Assembly (NCBI RefSeq): GCF_009708175.1
Contig: NZ_WMBB01000014.1
Location: forward strand, 1 to 64,000
Direction: 5' to 3'
Length of the DNA stretch: 64,000 bases
DNA from: Nocardia aurantiaca
Lineage (GTDB): Bacteria; Actinomycetota; Actinomycetes; Mycobacteriales; Mycobacteriaceae
Shown: positions 7,875 through 16,020 of the stretch, piece by piece
Position numbering within the stretch: position 1 is the first letter of the stretch
Layout: the number at the start of each line of letters is the position of its first letter
Position numbers and translations under genes: made by a program
The notes under the pieces: generated by a model
What the model was told of the DNA's origin: nothing
What the model saw: only the letters and a program-made list of their open reading frames with translations
Databases searched by the model: none

Positions 7875-9347
7875 TCAGGCAGGATCGCCGGTACGCTCGC
7901 CGGACAGCCATGATCGCCGCTCGTTCCGCGATCGAGCCAACGTTCTGGCGACCTGTTCGGGGGCGTGGTGATGGTGGTTGACGCGGGGGGTTTGGCTGGG
8001 GTCTTGGTGGGGTGGCGCGATCCATCCGGTGCGGCCCGGATACCCCGAATCATGGCCCAGCACCACCGTTTTCCAGCCACCGGGCCCGTCATGAACCAGG
8101 CCGTGGCAGGCATCGCAGGCCAAGGTCAGATTCTCGATATCGGTGCCGCCGCCCTCGGCCCATTCCTGCACATGATGCACCGCCGTCAGGGTGGCGGGGG
8201 CGGTGCAACCGGGTCGGGTGCACCCCTTCTCGGCGGCGATCAACGCCAATCGCTGCGCCGGGGACGCCAACCGCTTCGCACGACCCAAATGCAACGGCAG
8301 CCCGTGGTGGTCGAACACCGCCAGGAACGGGATCGCGTTCTGCGCGAGCCGCAGGGCCTCGGGGATGGAGATCGTGCCCCCGGACGCGGTGGTGGTGACC
8401 CCGGCGGCCCGCTCGACCTCCGTGACGGTCATGGTGAAGATCGTCGACACCGGCAATCCCCGATGCGCCCCGAACTTCTCCGGCCCGAAATCCGGGCGCA
8501 GCAACGCCAACACCGCATCATGGGTGCGTTGCGCGGTCGAGCGTCGGTCCCGCCCGGCGGCCTGCTCCACCGTCTTCGCGTCGAGGCGATCATCGGCGAC
8601 CCAGGGGCTGTCGGGATCCTCTGGGTTGCACATGCCCGGCCGGGCGGCCTTGGCCAGATACGGGTCCAGCACCGCCGACAGCGCCGGGGACAATAACCCC
8701 GATATCGGTCGCATCCCGTCCGCGCGTTGGGCACCCAGACTGATCCCGCGCATGCGGGCGCGATCCTCATCGCCGGTCCGGCGGCCGTCGGGGTCGAGGT
8801 GGGCCAGGATCCGTTCCCCCAACACCGGCAACACATCCGGGGACATGTGCAACGCCAACCCCACCAACTGCTGATCGGCGAGTTCGCGATCATCGGCGTT
8901 CACGCTGCCGGGGATCCGGGCCATGATCTTGCCGATCACCCGCGCATGCTCACCCGAGACGAGCCCACCGGCCTGGGCGGCGGCGGTCCACACCAACACC
9001 GGGGCCTTCACCACACCACTGACCGGATCGGTCCTGTCCGCGAGCACATCCACCGCCGCGGCCCGCGCGGCCGCCTCACCCCGCCCGAGGTTCAGGGTTT
9101 CCTGCAGGAACTTCGACAACTTGCCCGACCCGGAACGCTGGGGCAGGCACCGTCCCTGCGCCTCGGCCGCCAACTGCCGCGCCACCACATCCAACTGCCG
9201 ACGCACCGCCTCGACCTCACGCATGACATCCACGATCTCGTCGTCGGCATACGGCACCAAGGACAGATCCAGGAGGTCGTCGGTCGCCTCGCGCACCGCG
9301 GACACCGCCGCGGGCACGTCAGCGTGAACCAACTCCCTCCACTTCAT
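7875..9347 (-). CDS. DUF222/13E12-repeat HNH endonuclease-like protein
   Basis: The 490-residue protein has the architecture of the actinobacterial 13E12/REP family: an alpha-helical DUF222 region (about residues 30-330) and a C-terminal HNH nuclease module. The module shows CTRPGCTAP, then VHHVQEWAEGGGTDIENL and CDACHGLVHDG, giving two Cys pairs for zinc and the H-N-H residues. These genes are abundant, often multicopy and near mobile DNA in Mycobacteriales. Whether they cut DNA in vivo is not established to my knowledge. The tail is His-rich (NHHHHAPEQ). The upstream region is AT-rich and holds a nested dyad (9367-9402). Confidence 0.9.
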   Translation of the reverse strand: MKWRELVHADVPAAVSAVREATDDLLDLSLVPYADDEIVDVMREVEAVRRQLDVVARQLAAEAQGRCLPQRSGSGKLSKFLQETLNLGRGEAAARAAAVDVLADRTDPVSGVVKAPVLVWTAAAQAGGLVSGEHARVIGKIMARIPGSVNADDRELADQQLVGLALHMSPDVLPVLGERILAHLDPDGRRTGDEDRARMRGISLGAQRADGMRPISGLLSPALSAVLDPYLAKAARPGMCNPEDPDSPWVADDRLDAKTVEQAAGRDRRSTAQRTHDAVLALLRPDFGPEKFGAHRGLPVSTIFTMTVTEVERAAGVTTTASGGTISIPEALRLAQNAIPFLAVFDHHGLPLHLGRAKRLASPAQRLALIAAEKGCTRPGCTAPATLTAVHHVQEWAEGGGTDIENLTLACDACHGLVHDGPGGWKTVVLGHDSGYPGRTGWIAPPHQDPSQTPRVNHHHHAPEQVARTLARSRNERRSWLSGERTGDPA

Positions 9348-9366
9348 ATGTAAATTCTATCAATGC

Positions 9367-9402
9367 GATTCACACCAATATGCGCGAATGATATTGTGAA
9401 TC
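9367..9402. promoter_or_regulatory. Nested dyad in the HNH gene promoter
   Basis: GATTCACA (9367-9374) pairs with TGTGAATC (9395-9402), and inside it CAATAT (9376-9381) pairs with ATATTG (9391-9396). The stretch is strikingly AT-rich for this genome and begins 20 bases upstream of the HNH gene start. It is a plausible operator and promoter. The regulator is unknown. Confidence 0.4.
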
Positions 9403-9491
9403 AACAATATTCAGATTCCAATGCTTTCACCGTCCTCGTCTCGCGGCAAAGGCCTTGACCTGGAGTGCTCTCCAGATCCTAGGTTTGAGGC

Positions 9492-10199
9492 ATGAGCAAA
9501 ATTCTGATCACCGGAGCGAACAAAGGGATCGGCTTCGAGACCGCGCGCCGACTCGTTGCGGAGGGACACACCATCTATCTCGGGAGCCGTGATGCCGAGC
9601 GTGGCCGACGGGCGGCCGACGAGGTCGGGGCTCGGGCGATTCAGCTCGACGTCATCGATGATGAGTCGGTCAATGCGGCCGTGGGAGTCATCCGGGCGGA
9701 GGGCGGGCTGGATGTGCTGATCAACAACGCCGGGATCCAGGCGGAAATGGGCGACGGCGGAGTCATCGGCGCGGCCGGGCTGACAGCGGAGATCATGCGG
9801 GAGACGTTCGAGACCAATGTGTTCGGCGTGGTACGGGTTCTGCACGCCTTTCTGCCGCTTTTGCAGCAGTCGGAGGCGCCTGTAGTGGTTAATGTCAGCA
9901 GCGGACTGGCGTCGCTGGCCGGGGTTACCACGCCCGGAAGCCCGCTCTATCAGTATCCGGGCGTCGCATACCCGGCCTCGAAAACTGCCGTCAACATGCT
10001 GACCATTCAATACGCCAAGGCTTTTCCGGAGATCCGCATCAACTCGGTCGAGCCCGGCTACACGAAAACGGATCTGAACAATTACAGCGGTCATCAAACC
10101 GTCGCCGAGGCGGCGGAGATCATCGTACGAATGGCCCAGATCGGCGCCGACGGTCCTACCGGCGGCTATTTCGATATCAATGGCACGCTGCCGTGGTAA
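9492..10199 (+). CDS. Short-chain dehydrogenase/reductase (SDR)
   Basis: This is a complete classical SDR of 235 residues. The Rossmann cofactor motif TGANKGIG is at 7-14 and a GSR segment after the second strand hints at NADP(H). NNAG is at 78-81, the catalytic Ser lies in NVSSG (about 136-137), and Tyr160/Lys164 lie in YPASK. The end (GGYFDINGTLPW) resembles carbonyl reductase-like SDRs that accept small ketones or aldehydes. The substrate is not defined. It is monocistronic. A TetR-like fragment lies 0.3 kb downstream on the same strand. Confidence 0.9.
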   Translation: MSKILITGANKGIGFETARRLVAEGHTIYLGSRDAERGRRAADEVGARAIQLDVIDDESVNAAVGVIRAEGGLDVLINNAGIQAEMGDGGVIGAAGLTAEIMRETFETNVFGVVRVLHAFLPLLQQSEAPVVVNVSSGLASLAGVTTPGSPLYQYPGVAYPASKTAVNMLTIQYAKAFPEIRINSVEPGYTKTDLNNYSGHQTVAEAAEIIVRMAQIGADGPTGGYFDINGTLPW

Positions 10200-10481
10200 T
10201 CCGGAAGCGTGGGTATGTTCGGGTGCTGTGAATGCACAGCCGGGATGACCGTCACTCTTGATACTCGGCTGGATGGTCACACTGGGCGCTCGACCCTCGA
10301 AAACGACCCGGCGCTGGTCAGCATGTCCACCTGCCGTGGCAGCGCGAGCCACGACGGTGACGAGGTGGCGCATCGGTGGATGCGGGCGGGTTTGGGCCGG
10401 ATCAACGGGCTGTTGTCCGCGGCAGAGTTGGGGTTCTCGGCTTCTGCGAACGCCCGGTAGAGGGAGGCGACGGACGGAGAT

Positions 10482-10745
10482 ATGCGCCCGCGTTCTTCCC
10501 GGCGGATCGTGATCCTGCTCGCCGCACTGATCGCCTCCGAGGCCGGCATCGACACCCTCACCCCCGACGAGTACGAACAGGGCATGGAACAGTTCCGGGT
10601 GGCGGTCCTGGGCGCCGACCCCGACCGCTTCCCCGCCCTGGCCCACTTCGCTCGCGAGATCCGCCCCCTCGGAGCCGACCGCCGCGCCGCATTCGAAGAT
10701 ATCCTCGCCGCCCACCTCGCCCGGGTCGAAGCCGCAATTCCCTGA
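10482..10745 (+). pseudogene. Possible TetR-family C-terminal remnant
   Basis: The 87 codons read LLAALIASEAGIDTLTPDEY, then FRVAVLGADPDRFPALA and a helical end (DRRAAFEDILAAHLARVEA). This resembles the tail of a TetR ligand-binding domain. No DNA-binding domain is found in the 280 bases upstream. A GGAGATATG start context exists, so a short free-standing helical protein cannot be excluded. I favour a decayed regulator of the neighbouring SDR. Confidence 0.4.
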
Positions 10746-11199
10746 CGCGCGGACACGTCGGAGCGGTCCACCCAAATCTGCGAAATCCGGCGCTGCTTTC
10801 GGATCCGCGACGTCGTTGTGATCACCGTCTGAGCCTCGGGACTCGATGTCCCCACCCTCAGGCGTATTCCGGTCAACGCCTTGGATGTGCCGCCCGCCGC
10901 GCTTGTGACCGATGTCCTGATCAGTGCGGTCGTTGTGCTCCTGCGCTGTGTCGGCAGCCCGGATAGCGTCGGCTTGGCCATGGTTCCGGCCGCCGGGAGG
11001 TGGGGCACGCCGGGTGTGAGCGCATGAGCCGCGTTCGGTCGGGCCGCCACACCGATGACCGGGACACGGTCGTTCCGATCGGTCGACCACTCCTCATGAA
11101 CGAATCGAAACCGTAAGCCCGCCACCGACCTACCCGGGCGTCACTGTGCACTTCATGACTGCTTCGGGAATTCGGGGCCCGATACACCGGAGGTGTCCG
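10746..11199. other. Intergenic, no gene recognised
   Basis: About 450 bases between the TetR-like fragment and the peroxiredoxin. Long open frames exist on the minus strand, but they have no recognisable motifs and poor context. The peroxiredoxin ribosome binding site (GGAGGT) is at its right end. Confidence 0.4.
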
Positions 11200-11946
11200 A
11201 TGACCGTTCCCGAGAGCTCTTCCGCAGCCGTGTCCGCCATGCCGCGCATCGGTGATCCCGCACCGAGGTTCACTGCCGCGACCACCCAGGGACCGATCGA
11301 CTTCCCGGGCGACTACGCCGGCAAGTGGGTGATCTTCTTCTCCCATCCGGCGGACTTCACTCCGGTCTGTACCAGCGAATTCGTCGAGTTCGCGGCGCTG
11401 CAGGATCGGTTCCGGCAGTACAACACCGAGCTGGTCGGCTTGTCGGTCGACGGTCTCTACAGTCACATCGCCTGGTTGCGCACGATCGAGGAGAAGATCA
11501 CCTTCCATGGACACGATCACGTGCGGGTCCGCTTTCCGCTGGTAGAAGACGTCACGATGACGATCGCGCGGCGCTACGGGATGATCATGCCGGGTGAGGA
11601 TTCCACCAAGGCGGTGCGGGCGGTTTTCGTCATCGATCCGGCCGGGATCGTCCGTGCCGTCATCTACTATCCGCTGAGCACCGGTCGCAACTTCGATGAG
11701 CTGCTGCGCTTGATGCAGTCTCTGCAGACGGCCGACGCCTTCGGCGTGGCCACCCCGGCCGACTGGCGTCCCGGCGATCCGGTGATCGTGCCCACCGCGG
11801 GATCGTGCGGAGTGGCGGCCGAGCGCATGGCCGGCCGCGAGGCCGACGTCGAATGCCAAGACTGGTTCTTCTGTACCCGGTCGATCAGCGCCCAAGAGGT
11901 CGATCAGGCGATCCGAAGCGACCACGCCGCTGCGGCCGGAAGCTGA
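11200..11946 (+). CDS. Peroxiredoxin, Prx6/1-Cys type with C-terminal cysteines
   Basis: The 248-residue protein reduces peroxides in the cytoplasm. The peroxidatic cysteine is in DFTPVCTSEF (Cys57), the Prx6-class form of the PxxxT/SxxC site. A later READVECQDWFFCTRS segment near the C-terminus matches the extra cysteine pair of long archaeal-type Prx6 proteins, where it supports disulfide-linked turnover. The ATG at 11200 is preceded by GGAGGT. The frame is open 54 bases further upstream, but that part lacks an RBS. There is no adjacent AhpD or thioredoxin reductase gene, so the reductant is unknown. Confidence 0.9.
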   Translation: MTVPESSSAAVSAMPRIGDPAPRFTAATTQGPIDFPGDYAGKWVIFFSHPADFTPVCTSEFVEFAALQDRFRQYNTELVGLSVDGLYSHIAWLRTIEEKITFHGHDHVRVRFPLVEDVTMTIARRYGMIMPGEDSTKAVRAVFVIDPAGIVRAVIYYPLSTGRNFDELLRLMQSLQTADAFGVATPADWRPGDPVIVPTAGSCGVAAERMAGREADVECQDWFFCTRSISAQEVDQAIRSDHAAAAGS

Positions 11947-12351
11947 ACGACGACAATCGAGAACGGCTCGAGATGTAGTGGCCACGAAGCGGTTTCCCCC
12001 TGCGGTCCGACACCGGTGCGCCGTGGTCCGTTCGGTGGGCAGCGTCGGTGCTGCGAGTCGCCGAACGGGCGACGGCGCGGACGAAATTGCCGCCGCGGCC
12101 TCCTGCCTCGGCGATCACCGCCTCGCAGATCACGCTGCGCGGGGTGGCAGGCATGGCCCCGATCCCTCATGTGCTGCAACGGATTTCCGGCGACCGGTTC
12201 GACGAGGTGATCGACATGTGGATGTGGCCGAGCAGCGCCAACGATGCGGCGGCGTGATCGCGAGCCCGCCGCGAGGGGGTCGGAGCCGAGCCTCATGCGC
12301 ACGCCCAGAAAGGACGATCGAGGCTCGGCTCCGCCGGATCCGATCATGCTC
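11947..12351. other. Intergenic, no gene recognised except a terminator
   Basis: Roughly 400 bases between the peroxiredoxin and the IPT/TIG gene. A plus-strand frame ending RFDEVIDMWMWPSSANDAAA (about 12048-12257) shows coding-like third positions but matches nothing I know. The right part holds the hairpin at 12281-12333. Confidence 0.35.
12281..12333. terminator. 14-bp hairpin after the IPT/TIG gene
   Basis: CGGAGCCGAGCCTC (12281-12294) and GAGGCTCGGCTCCG (12320-12333) are perfect complements with a 25-base loop. The hairpin is 19 bases past the stop codon of the minus-strand IPT gene, so it most likely ends that transcript. Confidence 0.6.
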
Positions 12352-13824
12352 TCAGGCGTAGGTGAAGGGTATCCCTGCGCTTGTGCCGACGGGTGTGGTG
12401 ACAGTGACTTGCACCGTGCCCGTCCCGGGTGGAGTGACCGCGAGAATCAGCGTGTCGGACAACACGAGATACAGGGTCGCCGGGGTGGCGCCGAAGGTTA
12501 CCGCAGTGGTACCGGTGAATCCGGTGCCGGTGAGCGCCGCGAAAGTTCCTCCGGTCACCGGGCCGGTGTTCGGGCTGATCGAGATGATGGCGGGAATTCC
12601 CAGATAGGTGTATGGCAGGCCGTTACTCGCACCCGCCGTGCTGGTGACCGTGACCGCTACCGTGCCTGCTCCGGCAGGCGCGACAGCGGTGATCTGCGTG
12701 TCCGACACGATCGTGAACGACGTTGCCGGTGTGGCACCGAAATTGACACCGGTGACGCTGGACAGGCCCAGACCGGTAATGGTCACCGTGGTTCCGCCGG
12801 CTTGCGGACCCACCGTCGGTATCAAGAACAACAGGATCGGCGCCAGCACGTAGGTGAAGCCGAGCCCGTTGCTCGTCCCGGCCGCAGTGGTGACCGTGAC
12901 CGGTACCGTCCCGAGACCCGGTGGAGCGACGGCGGTGATCTGCGTGTCGGAGTTGACGGTGAACGAGGCCGCTGGCAGGACGCCGAAAAATACTGCCGTA
13001 GCGCCGGTGAACCCGGTGCCGGTCAAGATGACGGTAGTGCCTCCGGTTACCGGTCCCGACGCCGGACTGATCGAACTCAGCGTGGGTACCGGCAGATACG
13101 TGAAGGCGACGCCGGCACTTGTTCCGGCCGCGGTGGTGACCGTGACCTGCACGGTACCCGTGCCCGCAGGAGCGATCGCGAGGATCTGGGTGTCCGACAA
13201 CACGAAATACAAGGTTGCCGGGGCGGCACCGAAATTCACCGCGGTGGCGCCGGTGAACCCGGTGCCGGTCACGGTGACCACGGTGCCTCCGGTCACCGGC
13301 CCCGAATTCGGGCTCACCGAGATCACGGTGGGTACTCCCACATAAGTGAACGGCAGCCCGGTACTCGAACCCGCCGCGCTGGTGACCGTGACCGACACCG
13401 TGCCGGCCCCCGCGGGAGCGATGGCCCTGATTTGTGTGTTCGACACGATCGTGAACGACGTTGCCGGTGTGGCACCGAAATTGACTCCGGTGGCGCCGGA
13501 TAGACCGGTACCGGTCAGCGTGACCGTCGTTCCCCCGGCGGTCGGCCCGGTGATGGGAGCGATGAAGGTCAACGAGGGAACCGTCACGTAGGTGTAGGAA
13601 GCGCCGTTGCTCGTTCCACTGGCATTGGAGACGGTCACCTGTACCGTTCCCGTTCCCGGCGGCGCGATCGCCGTGATCTGCGTGCCGGAATCGATGGTGA
13701 AAACCGTTGGGGTCGCGCCGAACTGCACGGTGGTCGGCCCGGTGAACCCGGTACCGGTGATAACCACGGAGTTACCCCCGGAGGCCGACCCCGAGGACGG
13801 CGAGATAGCGGTGATCGTAGGCAT
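12352..13824 (-). CDS. Six-domain IPT/TIG repeat protein
   Basis: The 490-residue protein is made only of six tandem IPT/TIG immunoglobulin-like domains of 82 residues each (246 bp period). Each domain runs from 'P.I..ISP.SGP..GG..V.ITGTGF' to 'GTV.VTVT...GTS.G..FTY'. Domains 1-3 and 4-6 match pairwise in order, so a three-domain unit was duplicated. I see no signal peptide, sorting motif or membrane anchor. The ATG at 13824 has GGAGG seven bases upstream. Such all-TIG proteins occur in actinomycete genomes and as phage structural or tail-associated proteins. It faces the phage-like gene set at 14398-15736 across 0.57 kb, which supports a phage or tail-like origin. The function is unproven. 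Confidence 0.85.
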   Translation of the reverse strand: MPTITAISPSSGSASGGNSVVITGTGFTGPTTVQFGATPTVFTIDSGTQITAIAPPGTGTVQVTVSNASGTSNGASYTYVTVPSLTFIAPITGPTAGGTTVTLTGTGLSGATGVNFGATPATSFTIVSNTQIRAIAPAGAGTVSVTVTSAAGSSTGLPFTYVGVPTVISVSPNSGPVTGGTVVTVTGTGFTGATAVNFGAAPATLYFVLSDTQILAIAPAGTGTVQVTVTTAAGTSAGVAFTYLPVPTLSSISPASGPVTGGTTVILTGTGFTGATAVFFGVLPAASFTVNSDTQITAVAPPGLGTVPVTVTTAAGTSNGLGFTYVLAPILLFLIPTVGPQAGGTTVTITGLGLSSVTGVNFGATPATSFTIVSDTQITAVAPAGAGTVAVTVTSTAGASNGLPYTYLGIPAIISISPNTGPVTGGTFAALTGTGFTGTTAVTFGATPATLYLVLSDTLILAVTPPGTGTVQVTVTTPVGTSAGIPFTYA

Positions 13825-14397
13825 GATGGCGCCTCCTTGTCGGTCAAGTGGGTGACGCAGGGGTGCAACAGGTTGCTCTGCGGTAGGTTTGCCGACTCTC
13901 GCCATGGCACGGCAATATCCAGTAACACCCCTGAACCACCACTGGGGCAAGACATCTCGCTATCCGCTTTGGTTCGCTTTGGCCGTGCTGCCGGGTAGCC
14001 GAAGCCGGCGCCGATGAGACGCGTAATCCTTTGTGCCGGTGTTGGTCAGCCGGGCGATGATGCTGCAACCGGTGTGGCGCGTCGATCAGCTCCCGAGCCC
14101 GTGATCGATAGACCCGACACCGCCCGCCATCAGCGGATTGCGGCCGACATGACCCGTCGGGACGACGGATAGCGCGACGAAAGCACGGGTCGGTCGCGAA
14201 GCAGTTGAACGCGTGCCCGATACGGAGGTGGCTCGGGCCTGGCAACATGCGCGCGAAACCGGACGAAAGCGGATCAGGAGATACGTTGCCTGGCAGCCGG
14301 TCCAGGAGTGTTAATGAAAGAACCGGAGCATTCGGCAGGAGTCGGCACCCCTGGGTGCGGAGCAACGATCGAGCGCAGCAACGAGGAGGCAAGCATC
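13825..14397. other. Divergent intergenic region, no gene recognised
   Basis: About 570 bases separate the divergent IPT gene and the small membrane-protein set. It presumably holds both promoters. Open frames here lack motifs and good start sites. Confidence 0.4.
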
Positions 14398-14757
14398 ATG
14401 CCTACCAAGCGCGTCGCATTCTGCGACTTCAGGCTCTCTCGTCGGACATCCCAATGCAGCACCGACCCGGCGGCGATCGAAATCAATTGGCTGTGGGATG
14501 TATTCCGGGAGCCAGTAGCACGCGCGGCCCGATGCGGTGATCGTGATCGGCGCGTCTCCGGCAGGCGGCAGGCCATCCGGTCCGCGCGATTCGAGACCGT
14601 TGGACCCGCGACGTCTACGAGCCGGTCCGCTGGGCAATTCGACGAAATGTGCTGGGGCACAGGCATCTACCAAAAGTTCGGCAACCGCCGCGTCTGCTGG
14701 AAGCCCCCAGAATCTGGTGACGGCATACACCGGCGACCGCACAACCACACCAACTGA
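14398..14757 (+). CDS. Hypothetical protein, first gene of a phage-like set
   Basis: The 119-residue reading has a strong GAGGAGG site seven bases before the ATG and ends 15 bases before the next gene. It is rich in Arg and Cys (FCDFRL, EMCWGTGIYQKFGNRRVCW). I recognise no family. Third-position bias is moderate, less than in its neighbours, and another frame is also open (from 14537), so a frameshifted gene is possible. The context suggests it belongs to the operon of small phage-like membrane genes that follows. Confidence 0.4.
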   Translation: MPTKRVAFCDFRLSRRTSQCSTDPAAIEINWLWDVFREPVARAARCGDRDRRVSGRRQAIRSARFETVGPATSTSRSAGQFDEMCWGTGIYQKFGNRRVCWKPPESGDGIHRRPHNHTN

Positions 14758-14772
14758 GATCAGGAGAATCCG

Positions 14773-14997
14773 ATGAACAAGCTGCTGTCCATCGCGCACA
14801 GCGAGCCGGTGCGCGTGCTGCTCTATCCGCTGCTCGTAGCACTGATCGGGTACGGGGTCACAAAGGGCATCATCTCCTCCGATGCCTCGGGTGTGATCCT
14901 CGCCGTGCTCGCAGCAGGGCTGGGCATCCCCGCAGTCGAATCCGCACGCAGCAGGGTCAATCCGGCCTCTCCTCCGGACAGCGGTGACGCTGCATGA
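14773..14997 (+). CDS. Small holin-like membrane protein
   Basis: The 74-residue protein has two predicted membrane helices (VLLYPLLVALIGYGVTKGII and GVILAVLAAGLGIPAV) separated by a short SSDASG turn, with a charged C-terminal tail. This is the usual layout of small actinophage holins or holin-associated proteins. AGGAGA precedes the ATG. Its stop overlaps the start of the next gene by four bases, so the genes are translationally coupled. The holin role is inferred from size, topology and neighbours, not from a diagnostic motif. Confidence 0.65.
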   Translation: MNKLLSIAHSEPVRVLLYPLLVALIGYGVTKGIISSDASGVILAVLAAGLGIPAVESARSRVNPASPPDSGDAA

Positions 14998-15434
14998 GAA
15001 GCCCGAAGTCGCCCGCCCGCCAGGACCCCTTCGAGGTTGTCCTGTGCGTTGTGTTCGGCATTTCGGCACTGCTGCAGTGCTTCTACGGTTCGCCTCCGAA
15101 CTCCGCCGTCGAGAATCTGCCACCGGGATTGCGGATGCTGTGGCTGGGGCTGACGCTGAGCGGCTGTCTGACAACTCTTGTCGGCGTGTTCGCCCGGCGG
15201 GTATGGGGTTATCTGATCGAGCAGATCGGTTTGGGGGCGCTGGGCTGGTCACTGTTCGCCTTCGGCACGCAACTGCTGACGATGCAGATCCATCAGCAAA
15301 CCATCAGTGCGGCCACGGTCCTGGGCGGTCCACTGCCTATCGCGTTGGGCGTCGCGTTCCTGTGGAAGCGTCGACAGGTATCGCAGGATCTGAAGACGCT
15401 GCGTGCGATCCGAGCCAGGAGGACTGCCTCGTGA
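14994..15434 (+). CDS. Phage-type four-helix membrane protein
   Basis: The 146-residue protein starts MRSPKSPARQDPFEVVLCVV and has about four hydrophobic segments. LPPGLRMLWLGLTLSGCL and LIEQIGLGALGWSLFAFG are conserved-looking parts. I know this type from actinobacteriophage genomes, where it lies after the endolysin/holin genes and is annotated only as a membrane protein. Start and stop overlap both neighbours by four bases (ATGA and GTGA). It probably works in the same membrane process as the 74-residue holin-like protein. Confidence 0.6.
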   Translation: MRSPKSPARQDPFEVVLCVVFGISALLQCFYGSPPNSAVENLPPGLRMLWLGLTLSGCLTTLVGVFARRVWGYLIEQIGLGALGWSLFAFGTQLLTMQIHQQTISAATVLGGPLPIALGVAFLWKRRQVSQDLKTLRAIRARRTAS

Positions 15435-15736
15435 ATGCGCTTGCGTCCTCACCTCTGTTCTCCACACTCGTGCTGCTCGCCAGCTCCTCAGCGGTGTCAG
15501 CCGCGGTCACCGCATGGTTCAAGCGAGGCGATGTCGACGCCACCATGACCAAGAAGAAAGCCGACACCGCAAAGGTGCTCAGCGATCTCGCCATCTCCGA
15601 GACCCAACGGATGTCCGAACAAATGGGAGAATTCCGGATGGCGCTGCGTGTGCACCGTGAGTGGGACCGGAAAATGGTCACCCGCGCACGCCAAGCAGGT
15701 ATCGAGATCGACGATCCTCCTGAGCTGTACCTGTGA
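15431..15736 (+). CDS. Small membrane-anchored coiled-coil phage-like protein
   Basis: It starts at GTG 15431, four bases inside the previous gene. The 101-residue product has an N-terminal hydrophobic helix (LFSTLVLLASSSAVSAAVTA) and then a charged, probably coiled, cytoplasmic tail (MTKKKADTAKVLSDLAISET). Proteins of this shape follow holin genes in actinophages and may act in lysis control, but that role is an inference. The last codons lie in the first copy of a 27-bp tandem repeat that continues past the stop. Confidence 0.6.
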   Translation: MNALASSPLFSTLVLLASSSAVSAAVTAWFKRGDVDATMTKKKADTAKVLSDLAISETQRMSEQMGEFRMALRVHREWDRKMVTRARQAGIEIDDPPELYL

Positions 15737-15784
15737 CACAAGCCACCGTGTGGTCGGCTGTGACACAAGCCACCGTCTGGTCGG
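15731..15784. repeat. Two tandem copies of a 27-bp sequence
   Basis: Positions 15731-15757 and 15758-15784 are identical except for one base (G/C at the twentieth position). The unit begins CTGTGACACAAGCCACC. The first copy contains the stop codon of the preceding gene. A short tandem duplication at the end of the phage-like set could mark its boundary or a slippage event. Confidence 0.8.
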
Positions 15785-15834
15785 CAACGAATCAGCGCTG
15801 CGCGCCATGCAGCTTCCGACGCAGGTGACCGACT

Positions 15835-16020
15835 ATGCTCATCCGGCTCCGCTACGGCGGATCGGTATCAGTCTGGGGATTCGGCCTCTCCCTCGCCAGC
15901 AGCGGCGAACACGAAATGGCGCCGGAGGAAACTGCACTCAGGTCCCGCGGCTTCTGCTGGCCGGTGACGCGCCCACACCGATCGCCCGAGAGCTGCTCGG
16001 CCGCCGCGATTCTCGACTAA
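15835..16020 (+). pseudogene. Small ORF resembling a conserved actinobacterial protein, probably broken
   Basis: MLIRLRYGGSVSVWGFGLSLASSGEHE resembles the start of a small protein that I have seen in actinomycete accessory DNA. After about 30 residues the reading becomes Arg/Ser-rich and featureless, as expected after a frameshift. I cannot name the family. Confidence 0.25.

Noticed and set aside
9411..11125. Long minus-strand open frames opposite the SDR gene and its downstream region
   Set aside because: They have no recognisable motifs, and the SDR on the other strand is certain. High-GC DNA produces such shadow frames.
12048..12257. Plus-strand frame ending DEVIDMWMWPSS
   Set aside because: No start site, no homology that I can recall, and it lies in a gap ending in a terminator for the opposite strand.
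12362..13855. Repeated 81-codon plus-strand frames every 246 bp
   Set aside because: They are the antisense image of the IPT repeats and follow the same period.
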